A stretch of 64,000 bases of DNA from Odobenus rosmarus divergens (lineage: Eukaryota; Chordata; Mammalia; Carnivora; Odobenidae). This document shows, piece by piece, positions 12,301-25,100 of the stretch. Location of the stretch: positions 609,174 through 673,173 of the forward strand of contig NW_004451011.1 in the NCBI RefSeq assembly GCF_000321225.1. The letters run 5' to 3'. Position numbers and translations under genes: made by a program. The notes beneath the pieces were generated by a model. The model did no database searches and was not told the origin of the DNA. It saw nothing but the letters and a program-made list of their open reading frames with translations. Position 1 is the first letter of the stretch. Every line of letters begins with the position of its first letter.

Positions 12301-15300
12301 AATACATTCAAAAGTGAATGTAAATGTCATAGATACAGTGTTTGGCATTTTAAATATTTTTTAAAGTACAGTTATAAATATAAACTCTTTTACAGAAAAT
12401 ATATTTAAAGGTTTCATCTCTGGTTTCGGCTATTTTTTGATTAGGAGCAAAATTTTTCTTGTACAGCATAGGGATGACCCAGAAGAAATGAATTGGTATT
12501 TTATCAAATGTATGCAAACATTGGCAAATTTTGTTATCCATTACTAATTTTTTTAATGTATTCATATAGGAAGCATTGAAGCTACAACAAGACATGAGGA
12601 AAAAGAGGCAAGAAGTGCTAGAAAAACAAATAGAGTGCCAGAAGGTAAGATAAGAGCTCATTATTTGCCTGCTGGAATTGATGGCTACAGTGGATTTTAC
12701 AAAGATATCCTTCATAGTAAAGTTTACAAGCGTTATTTATATTAAAATTTACTAAGTGTAGTTTTACTTTTTTCTGTTTATTTTATAGATGCTAATATCT
12801 AAGCTAGAAAAGAACAAAAACATGAAACCAGAAGAGAGAGCAAACATAATGAAGACTTTGAAAGAGCTTGGTGAAAAGATCTCACAATTGAAAGATGAAT
12901 TAAAAACATCTTCTGCAGTCTCCACACCATCTAAAGTAAAGACAAAAACAGAGGTATCTATTTGCATTTTCCATTCAGCATAGGATTGTTGAACATCTGT
13001 TATATGCTTGGCTCTTGAAAGTACACTGAAACCCTTAGGTAGCTAATAGTCTAATGGGGAGACAATTAGAGTAATAGTTTTTTAAAAATGTTTCTATATA
13101 TTCTGTGTACTGTCTTTGAAAGAGGTGCTAATACCCTCTTTGAACAAAGATGTGTTTTTTGACTGGATTTTTGTTTCCCTTTCCTGAAGATGAAATTGCT
13201 AGAGTGATGGCAAAAAAAAAAAAGTGTGTTTTCCTGTTTCATGGATTGTTTCTCTAATATTATAGTACAGTGGAACCATCTCTTTTAATATTCAAAAGGT
13301 ATCATTGGCTTTATGTGGGTAAAAATGGGGCATTCTGTTGAAAAGATTAATCAGAAGTTCTAGATCCATTTATAGTCTAATTTTGTTAATTGCCATTTGT
13401 TTCCTTACCCTAGGAGAATACTTGCTGTACACATTGGTTCCATTATACCACAGCTCTGAGTGGAGTTTTAGATTCATTTCTGGCTCTTTGAGAACTCAGA
13501 ATAATAACTTTATCAGATACATAGAATGCAAATTTTTATGTACAATATTATAATATAGTTGAAATTGTGGTTCTCTATATTACTGGAGGGAAATAAAGTA
13601 TTTCATCAAGATTGCTTTGAAAAAAGGTAGTAAAATATTTTTATTGAAATGTTCCCCAATTATAGAAGGAACATATACACATTTTAAAAGTTAGAAAGTA
13701 AATGGGGGGGCTTAGTTCTCTCACGGTCACACCATCTAAAGATGGATAGTTTGTCCCTCGCACCAAAAAAAGAGTGGCAATAGTTGTAGGGTTCAAATCT
13801 GAAAGCAATTATGTAGCTATCACTTATGTTTGTACCATTAACGAATATTTCCTATGTAATTTATTTTGCCCGATTGTTTCATTTATGACTCTTTATTGTT
13901 AGAAAATTATTCTCAGCTCCCTCTTCTCAGTTGACTGCTTCCAAGGTCTGATTTTTAGGTCATCTTAAGCAGTAATACTGCTTATTATCTTTACTAATGT
14001 CAGTATACTCTCTCTGTGTTTTTGCACAGTTAACCTTCCCTAAAACACTCAGGTTTATTGCATCCTTCTACTCTCATTTTGCCAAGAGATGTGTGTCATC
14101 CTGTTAGGATACTATTCTGAATAAGATCTTAGACGTTATCTAACAAATTCGTTTTTTTTTTTTTAACAAATACATTTTTACTCTTAATTTTTCCAAAGGC
14201 TCAGAAAGAACTATTAGATACTGAACTGGACCTTCACAAGAGGCTATCCTCAGGAGAGGACACAACAGAGTTACGGAAAAAACTCAGTCAGTTACAGGTT
14301 GAGGTGAGATTTAAGAGGAGTTACCCACTACATTTAACACCTCAAGTAATACTTTTTTCTTCCTCTGTTTTCCAGGGTTCTGTCTGACAGTGTATATTAT
14401 ATTCTACCTTTTCTTGTTACTCAGGCTGCACGATTAGGTATTTTACCTGTGGGTCGAGGAAAGACCATGTCCTCTCAAGGTCGAGGAAGAGGCAGAGGCC
14501 GTGGAGGAAGAGGAAGGGGCTCACTGAATCACATGGTGGTGGACCACCGCCCCAAAGCACTATCAGTTGGGGGATTCATTGAGGAGGAGAAAGATGAATT
14601 ACTTCAGCATTTCTCAGTAAGTTTTTAAAGTAGATAGATGCAGCTCTAAAAGCACTGTATTCAGCATTTTCTTGCATTCTGTATAAATGTCAAATGTTTT
14701 ATAGATTAGAAAATCAAGTTGTAAAAAAAATGGGTATTAGCAAATTCTTATTAACACATTTGAAGGTCAAGAAGCAGCTCATGCTTTGTAATTCCATAAT
14801 ACTCCGCCTAAATGCATTTGTAGTGACATGTTCTAAGCAAATATTTAATTTTTTGGGGGGTGTTATTACATGGTTTACTAGGTGTTTATAGTCAATAAGT
14901 GAAAATAATCTGGGATGAAGGCAGAATTCAAAGGAAGAATTTATTTAGGATAAGAGACATGTATCGTTATATTCTGTATATAGTGGCAAACACTTTCAGA
15001 TAAACATGCAAATAGAGATTTGTTACAGGTAACTGTCTTTAATTTGCTCCTTAAACAGAGTATATCCTCTTTCCACTCATTCATTTAATAAATACTGAGT
15101 GTTACTTGTGCTAGAGTGTTTTCATACATGATCTCATTTAATCTTAAATAACTGTATAAAGTACATGTGAAATTCCATGTATACAAATGAGAAAATGAAA
15201 GTTTAAAACTTAAGAGTAAACCAACCAAGATCATATAGTTAGTAAGTGGCAGAACCAAGATAAAAATACACACAGTTGACTGTTAACATCTGGGATCCCT

Positions 15301-16117
15301 ATTCCTCAGACTTTTTTTTTGTTTAAAGATTTTATTTATTTGACGGCGAGAGAGGGAACACAAGCAGGGGGAGTGGGAGAAACAGGCTTCCCACAGAGCA
15401 GGAAGCCTGATGCGGGGCTTGATCCCAGGACCCTGGGATCATGACCTGAGCCAAAGGCAGACGCTTAATGACTGAGCCACCCAGGCGCCCCATCAGACTT
15501 TTTTGGGAGAAAACATTTCAGCCCTATTCATTTTTATTTTTTTATTATTTTTTTAGAGAGTGAGCAAGTGAGCATGAGTTGGTTGGAGGGACAGAGGGAG
15601 AGAGAGAGAATCTCAAGCAGACTCCATGCCTGGTATGCCGCCCCATGCAGGGCTCAATCCCACGACCCTGAGATCATGACCTGAGCTGAAGTCAAGAGTT
15701 AGACACTTAACCGACTGAGGGCCACCATTTTCAGCCCTATTATGTGTTAAAGATGGTGAAGGAAATCTTAAAAGAGCAAGACTTCACTCTGTTTCTTAAT
15801 TAGTATGATGCCCCTTAATCCTTTTTCACCCTGACGTTTAAAGAATGGTGGGTTGTTAAAGTGTCCAGATTTGAGAGCTCTGTTGGCTGCATTCTGTTCA
15901 CTTTTGAGCCAGTTTCTTTCACCAGTCTGACCGTTGTATATACATATTTTTTTGTAAACTGGGAGACTAGCTTTAAAGTGACTTCTTGAGGAGTAAAATA
16001 TGGAGAGGAGCACTACGCATGAGTAGAGTATTCTTGTGGAGGCAGGGTAAATGTTGATTTTTGTCTTTTGTTGTTGAAATATACAAAATTAGTATCTCCT
16101 TGCCAAATAAGTTGGGC

Positions 16118-16148
<31 letters not shown>

Positions 16149-19100
16149 TTTGAGAGAGAGAGAATGAGAGACAGCACGAGAGGGAAGAGGGTCAGAGGGA
16201 GAAGCAGACTCCCCGCTGAGCGGGGAGCCCGATGCGGGACTCGATCCCAGGACTCCAGGATCATGACCTGAGCCGAAGGCAGTCGCCCAACCAACTGAGC
16301 CACCCAGGCACCCTAAGTTGCGCATTTAGACGCATTACAAGTTCTGGTGAAGCAATACTGAAGTAAAACAGAATTGTTGTAAATTTGAATTTGCAGAAAG
16401 TTCTAGTTACAAAAACAAGGTGATCTTTGTTAGGTAGGAGGCTGTGTGTTGTATCTTGAGGGTCTCTGGAGACTATATGTAGATGTTTAAGTTTTAGCCC
16501 AGAGCTCATGCTCACATGCATCTCTGTCTTTCTCATAAGTCATTCTAGAGCATCTCATAGCCAATTTTCATGTACATATATTTGATAAATCTGAAATATG
16601 GCATTTGGTTTGTGGAAAGGGGCATGTCCAGGCATTTGGGGAAGGAGCAAACAAAGCCAATGCAGGTGAGGTAACTTCAAGAAGGAGACATTCCCATCAG
16701 TTTGGTGGTATTTTGTTGTTCAATAGGGTGCTATTAGACAGTCTTGAGTACTAGAAACACACCCTAGTAATGGATAATTGGGCAGTGTAGTATGTTTTCT
16801 TTGAAAGAACTACAGAAATACATATGCCTAGACAGGATTGTAAATAGATTTAGCAAACATAAAGGGTAACTCTTCTTTGAGGTATTTCATATCCCACAAA
16901 GGCAAAGGTAACATGGATATTTTCAGTATTCTTTTACCGTCCTTAATGATGTGTGAAAGGATCATGGATGAACCATATCTGTATGAAAAGATGGTAGATT
17001 GGTTTTAGTGAAACTCTTTTGCAGTATGAGGACCTAATTCTGGAATCCTTCAGTTTATTCTTTTATCGAGTAATCTACTTCTAAGAATTTATCATAAGGG
17101 AATTATGGTTGTCTGCAAATAAGAGCTGTAAAGATGTTAAGTATAACACTCCTTGTAATTGTAAAAAAGGAACAATCTAAATTCTCAGTGGCATTTTGCT
17201 GCTATTGAAAACATGTTTTTAAATAATAATACGAGAAAATTCTCAGGATTGACTTTTAGGTTAAAAAAAAGTGGGATACAAGATGATTATACATAAACTT
17301 GGACTTTCATTAGTCCATTAAATTTATATTTCTTGGTTGGCAGAATTCAAGTTGGTTTTTCATTTTTTTCTTTCTAAATGAACATATATTGCTTTTTAAG
17401 TCAGACTTTTTAACATCACATTCACATTTAGGATGAAATATTAGTGTTGTTGTTTTTTTAAAAGATTTTATTTATTTGAGGGAGAGAGCATGCCAAGCGG
17501 GGGCAGAGGGAGAGGGAGAAGCAGACTCCCCGCTGAGCAGAGAGCTGGTCGCAGGGCTTGATCCCAGGACGCTGAGATCATGACTTGAGCCAGAGGCAGA
17601 TGCTTAACTGACTGAGCCACCCAGGCACCCCAGTATTGGTATTTTTTTTTTAAAGATTTTATTCATTTATTTGAGAGAGTGAGCAAGCAAGATAGCACGA
17701 GTGCAGAGGAGTAGCAGAGGGAGAGGGAGAAGCAGACTCCCCACTGAGCAGGGAGCCCGATTCAGGGCTCGATCCCAGGACCCTGGGATCATGACCTAAG
17801 CAGAAGGCAGGTGCCTAACTGACTGAGCCACCCAGGCACCCCATTTTTTTTTTAAGATTGATTGATTGATTGATTTGACACAGAGAGAGGCACAGTGAGA
17901 GAGGGAACACAAGCAGGGGGAGTGGGAGAGGGAGAAGCAGGCTCCCCGCCAAGCAGGGAACCCGATGTGGGGCTCAGTCCCAGGATCCCGGGATCATGAC
18001 CCGAGCCAAAGGCACACGCCCAACCAACTGAGCTACCCAGGTGCCCCCATATTAGTGTTTTTATACTGTATATTTTAAAACCAAATTAGAGGATATGTGT
18101 TAATGTTGGGCTTTTAGATCCCAGATGCTTATATAAAAAATATGTGTAAATTAAACTATATACATATTTAAAATATATAATATACAATGAGAACTATATA
18201 TAACATAAAGCATATGTTATATAAATGTTTTAAAGATTTTATGATAGCGAGCGTGCATGCACATGGAGAAGGGCAGAGAGGGAGAGAGAATCTGAAGCAG
18301 ACTCCTCACCGAGTAGGGATCCCAAGTCGGGGCTCGATCCCATGATAATCCCATGACCATGAGATCATGACCTGAGCTGAAACCAAGAGTTGGATGGTTA
18401 ACCAACTGAGCCACCTAGGCACCCCTATATATAAATATTTTAATGGCATATATCAGAGGTCAGCAGACTTTTTCTGTAAAGGACCAGATAGTAAATATTT
18501 TAGGTTTTTGTGGGCTATATACTGTCTCTTGAGTTTTCTTCTCTTCCGCCTCCTCCTTCACCTGTTCTTCCCTCTCCCTCTTCTTTTTTACCTTTTTTTT
18601 TTTTTTTTAATTTTTAAAAATTTTTAAGTAGGGGCGCCCGAGTGGCTCAGTCGTTAAGCGTCTGCCTTCAGCTCAGGTCATGATCCCAGGGTCCTGGGAT
18701 CGAGCCCTGCATCGGGCTCCCTGCTCAGCAGGAAGCCCGCTTCTCCCTCTCCCTCTCCCCCTGCTTGTGTTCCCTCTCTCGCTGTGTCTCTGTCAAATAA
18801 ATAAAATCTTTAAAAAAATAAAAGAAAATAAAAATTTTTAAGTAATCTCTACAGCCAATATGGGGCTCTAACTCAGGACCCTGAGATCAAGAGTCACGTG
18901 CTCTTCCACCTGAGCCAGCCAGGTGCTCTTCTTCCCCCCCCCGTTTTTTTTTAAAGATTTTATTTATTTATTTGGAGAGAGAGAGCACGCGTGGGGGTAG
19001 GGGCAGAGGGAAAGGGAGAAGCAGACTCCCCACTGAGCAGGGTGCCCGATGCTGGGCTCATTCCTAGGACCCTGAGATCATGACCTGAGCCAAAAGCAGA

Positions 19101-22100
19101 CGCTTAACTGACTGAGCCACCCAGGTGCCTCTCTTCTTTTTCACTCTTAATAACCTTTTAAAAACATAAAAACCATCCTTAGCTCACAGGCTATCAAAAA
19201 CAAGTTGCTGGACCACATTTGGCCTGATGACTATAGTTTGCAGAGAGATGGTATATGCTTATCATACTATTTTTTATATTAAGTATTTAGGTTAAAAAAT
19301 ATAAAATATATATAATATATGTGGCATATAAATAGAGTTTTATGTATTTTAAAGGTAAAATCAGTCTGGAAAGAACTTTTAAAAAAAGGGTCCTTATTTG
19401 TATATCTTTCGTTTGACAGAGATCTGAGGATATTACAGACCTTTACGAAGAATTCCCTCTAAGTATTTTAATATTAAAATTTAGGTCAGAAGATGAAAAT
19501 TTTAAGTCATAGAGCCTTGCTTGAGGGCATAGACAGGACAAGAGCTAAGGTACTTTCCTTTGCCCCGATTAAAAGAGAGGTTTGGCAAATTTCAACAGAA
19601 GAGTTACTTAAACTCAGTGTTTGGAATACTTGAAATGCACTTAGGCATTTTCAAGTAGTATGCATCAATTATAAGATTTTTGAACTGTGTAGTGTGTTTT
19701 AGCTGTTGCACTCAATGATACAGAGTGGAACTTGATTTTTTTTTTCTTCTTCCTGATTATGAAAGTAATACATGCATCTCAGGAAGTGTTTGGCTACAAG
19801 TAAAATATGAATAACTTGGGAAATGTGAACATTTATTTTTTTTCTTTTCAAGAAATCTAGAGGTAAGGAGGTTTTAGGTTTAATTTATTCAGAAACTCAG
19901 GCACTCAACTTCCTTTCGTATTTTTCCTCTAGTATCCTAGTATGTTGGCTTTCGTTCTTAGGCTTTTTTCTTCATGGTGTGACACCAGGATGTCTGCAGC
20001 AACCACAAACTTAATGGCCTCTAAAAAGAATGTCCAAAGGCAGAAAAGAACAGTACCTTTCTTACGACATTTTTAAAAATCATGAAATAACCTTCCCAGA
20101 AAATATCCCTGCCTCAACCCTCATCCTCCATGCCCACCTGACTCCTGACTCACTGTGCCCTCATGTGTCTTAGCCAGAATTGTCACTTACCCATTTGTAA
20201 GCCAATCCCTGTTGAGGAAACCATTACCATGATTGATAAATCAGTCATGGTTCCATATGCCAGTTGGTCAATGATAAAAATCAGGATCAATTAGAATGGA
20301 AAGAGATTAAGTAGTTGGTTTAGACAACTAAGACAATGCCTTTTTTTTTTTTTTACGGTTATATTTAAATTCCAGTTAGTTAAATTACGGTATATTTTTA
20401 AATTCCAGTTAGTTAACATATGGTGTAATATTAGTTTCCGGTATACAATATGGTGATTCATACGTCACACAGTGCTTCCATACGTCACCCAGTGCTCATC
20501 ATGACAAGTGCTCTCCTTAATCCCCATCACCTGCTTCACCCATCCCCCACCCACCTCCCATCTGGTGACCATTAGTTTGTTCTCTATAGTTATGAGTCTC
20601 TCTTGGTTTGCCTCTTTCTTTTTTTTTCTTTTGCTCATTTGTTTCTTCAGTTCCACATATGAGTGAAGTCATAATGGTATTTGTCTTCCTTTGACTTACT
20701 TTGCTCAGCACAATACTCTCTAGTTCTAGTTCTATCCATGTCACTGCAAATGGCAAGATTTCATTCTTATAGCTGAATAATACTCCGTTGTCTGTGTCTT
20801 GTGTGTACACACAACACATCTTTATACATTCATCAGTCGGTGGACACTTGGACTGTTTCTATAATTTGGCTATTGTAAATAATACTGCTATAAATGTCGA
20901 AGTGCATGTATCCCTTTGATTTAATGTTTTTGTATTCTTTGGGTAAATATCCAGCGGTGCAATTGCTGGGTTGTAGGGTAGTTTTGGAGAGCAGAGGTGT
21001 AGTTATATTTTTAACTTTGTGAGGAACCTCCATACTGTTTTCCATAGTGACTGCCCCCAGTCTGCATTCCCACCAACAGTGCAAGAGGCTTCCTCTTTTA
21101 CCACATCTTTGCCAGCACCTGTTGTTTCTTGTGTTGTTGATTTAAGCCATTCTGATAGGTGTGCCTCACTGTAATTTTGATTTGCATTTCCCTGATAAGT
21201 GATGGTGAGCATCTTTTCATGTGTCTGTTGGCCATCTGGGTATCTTCTTTGGAGAAATGTCTGTTTATTTCTCTTGCCCATCTTTTAATTGGATTATTTG
21301 TTTTGGATGGGTGTTGAATTTTATAAGTTCTTTATGTATGTTGGATACTATTTATCGGATATGTCATTTGCAAGTATCTTCTCCCATTCTATAGGTTGCC
21401 TTTTAGTTTTATTGATTGTTTCATTTCGTTGTGCAGAGGCTTTTTATTTTGATGTAGTTCAGAATTTTTTTTTGCTGTTATTTCCCTTGCCTCAGGAGAC
21501 CTATCTAGAAAAACACTGCTACAGCCAGTAGCAGAGAAATTACTGCCTCAGCTCTCTTCTAGGATTTTTATGGTTTCAGGTCTCACATTTAGGTTTTTAA
21601 TCCATTTTGAGTTTATTTTTGTGTTTGGTGAAAGAGAATGGTTCAGTTTCATTCTTCTGCAAGACAGTGTCTTCTATGATGTTCATTGAAGAAAACTTGG
21701 AAAGCATTCCATTACAGAAAGAAGAAAACAAAGTACCTTAAATTCTTTTCATAGGAATGTTTTAGTTTTCTTAAAAGTTATATGTGTACATCATTTGAAG
21801 AGCCAAATGGACTTAGTATCTACAGAATTGTTAAACATTCTCCTGTTCAATTTCTCATTTTCTTTTCTTTAAGGATGTCTACTTTTAAATGGTTTAGCTG
21901 ATTTTTTGGGTATTTTTTCATTTTTAAATAATGTGATTTTACTGTTACTTCTTGATTTTTAAATTATAAGCATTATATATTGATATTAATCCTTTTGCTT
22001 TTCAGCTCCCCCTTTTTTTTGGCTGTGTTGTATTCTCTCCAGTTTCTCTTTTCTTATAGATTTATGCCTTTAAAAAACAAATCACTTTAGTATCATTGCC

Positions 22101-25100
22101 TATTATGGATGCAATGCACTCTTCTGTCTGTAGCCAGAGAGCATTTTGAGTCTTAAGAAAGTAAAAAGGTTTAGAAGTGTGATTGATGAATGATGACTGA
22201 CAGAACTGGCATCAGTTTCTGATCTGGGAAAATGGTTGGGCTAGATAAATTTCTCTCTGAGTAACTTCTGCCTGTAAGGTTCCAAGTACCTCTGAGTTAC
22301 TACATGTAACTTTTCATTGATGGCATATAATTGATTTTCTCATATTCACGTATATATCGGTATATATTATTTTTTTGAGTTATATTTTGGGGGGCAGCAC
22401 ACATGTACGAAGTGTAAAAGAAATAAAAGTATATGCAGTGAAAGATAAGGTTTCCTTCTATACCCACTCAGTTTCACTCCCCATAGGCATTTATTGTTTT
22501 CTGTTTCTTACATATCTTCTCGAAGATATTCTTTTTGTATATATGTATCATTTTGTCTCTCTTTAACACAAATGGTGGTATGTTAAACAGTACTCTCTTG
22601 CATGTGCACTTTTCATTTAATATGTGTTAGCTTGTTAATAGAGATGATGCTATATAAGTGCACGTGGTGTTGCTCTGTTCTTTTTAATGGCTGCATGGTA
22701 TTTCATTGCATCAACGTACCACACTGGATTTAAACTGTCCCATAGTGATGGAGAGCTAACTTTTGCCTACTATTTCATTATTTCAAGCCATATTATAGAT
22801 CTGTGTGTGAGATAATATATATGTGGGTATAGAAAATTGCGTATTTTAATAGATATGTGACATTTTAGAGGCCAGTTTTAAAGTTGTTAAAGTACTTTTT
22901 AACAAAAAAATGAGTACTTGCAAATAGTTTAAAATATGGTTAATCAGAAGTAAAAATCTCCCCTTTTTTCTTGATCTCTGCCTACTCTTTAAAGATTTAT
23001 TTATTTATTTGAGAGAGAGAGAGTACATGAGAGAGGGGGGAGGGTCAGAGGGAGAAGCAGGCTCCTTTGCTGAGCAGGGAGCCTGATGTGGGACTCGATC
23101 CCGAGACTCCGGGATCATGACCTGAGCTGAAGGCAGTCGCTTAACCAACTGAGCCACCCAGGCGCCCTCTCTGCCTACTCTTAAAAGGTAGTCAGAGGGG
23201 CGCCTGGGTGACTCAGTCGTTGGGCGTCTGCCTTCCGCTCAGGTCATGATCCCAGGGTCCTGGGATCGAGCCCCGCATCCGGCTCCATGCTCGGCAGGAA
23301 GCCTGCTTCTCCCTCTCCCACTCCCCCTGCTTGTGTTACTGCTCTCGCTGTCTCTGTCTCTGTCAAATGAATAAATAAAATCTTAAAAAAAAAAAAAGGT
23401 AGATAGCTGTACAGAAAAAAATTATTAATATAAAAATATATACACAAAGTCTCTCACTTGAAAAAATTTACTAGAGTGGGCTTATATTATAAATACAGAG
23501 CTGCATTTCAGGCCTTGCTTTTCTAACATAAATAGCTGTTTGGTGTTTTCTTACAATTATAAGAATAATACTCGATTTAAAATACTTACTGAAACAAACT
23601 ATACCAAGTAGAAATGTATATAATTCAGTGATTTTGCAGAAGGTAAACGTGTATATACCTACCCCTCAGGTCAGGAAAAAGAATATTCCCAGCCCCCTTC
23701 TAGTCACTGTTTTCTCTCCTCCTTAGAAAAGTGACCATTATCCTCACTTTATGATAATCACCTCCTTGCTTTTGTTATACAGTTGACCCTTATTATTCAT
23801 GGATTTTGCATTTGCATGTTAACCTACCTAGTAAAATTGTTTGTAAGATCAAAAATCAATATTCAGGGTGCTTTTGTGGTCATTTTCAGACTTTGACAGA
23901 GCTGTGAGAAATTTGAGGTACCCGATGTACAGTGTTCCCAGCTCAGTTCAAATAAAGTGATGCTCTGCCCTTCTTGTTTCAGCTCTCATACTGTAAACAG
24001 CTGTCCTTTTTGCAGTCTATTTAGTACCACATTTTTCTCATTTTTGTGCTTTTCATTGGTGATTTGGCTATTTGAAAGGCCCCCCCCCCCAAGGATAGTT
24101 CTCAAGTGCACTGTCGAAAGTTCAAGAAGGCTGAAATGTGCCTTATGGTGAAGATCCGTGTGTTATGTAACCTTTGTTCAAGAATGAGTGCTTTTAGCCG
24201 AGTTCGATGTCAGTGAATCAACAGTGTATTTTAAATAAGGTGTGTTTAAATATAAAACAAGGTTATGTATTGATCAGTTGAAGAAAATGTTTTCAACAGA
24301 GGCTCATAGGAACCTAACCCTCTCTTGGCCCCAGGAGCAGTGGTTCAGTATTTGCTAATTCTTTGCTTGCAGTGAACTTCATACAATTAGTGCGAATAAT
24401 GAGAACCAGCTGTAGTTTTATCACCTAAATGTGCGTTCCTAAAGATGATAATATTATTCTATTTTAAAAATGTGAATGGAACCACACAGTCTGTATTCTT
24501 TTGTGTCTGCTTTTTTCCCTTAACATTATGTTTGTAAGATTCATTCATGTCCCATGTAACAATAATTTGCCATTCTTATTGCTGTATAATTTTCAGTTGT
24601 ATAAATATAACATAGTTTATTCTTCAGTTCTCCTGTGGATAGGTATTTGGGTTATTTTCACGAACACTGTTGATAGGAGTATTCTTCTAGATCCTTCATT
24701 GTATATGTGTACAAATTTATGTTGGATATACATGGTATTATTGAATGAACTACATCAGTTTCATTAATGTAGATCCCTGCCAGTAGTGTGCGAAAATTCT
24801 TGACTTGGTATTATTAAAATACATATTTATTCTAATCACTAATCTTGTTTATTGTTGTAAGTTAGATGTGGGAGTTATATATTCTTAATTCCTGACTGCA
24901 TACAAATTAAATTTCTAATTCTTCCTCCAGTAGTTTATATGCAGTACATTTAATGCCCTAAAATTCCTTTTGGAGGATAGAACTGCTACATTCTTTGGAG
25001 GGCAACCCAGTAAATATAGGTTAAAAAATCTTTATCACTTTCTCTGGTTAGAAAAGTAATATATCTTTTTTTAAATTTTTAAATAAAATCTAAGGTGACT

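Noticed and set aside
17858..17876. GATT repeat as a CRISPR-like or functional array
   Set aside because: It is a microsatellite in a SINE tail.
19415..19500. Possible exon supplying the missing middle of RRM2 (open frame [13 protein letters not shown] after an AG)
   Set aside because: No GT donor at the right place and no RRM-like strand pattern; contains stops soon after.
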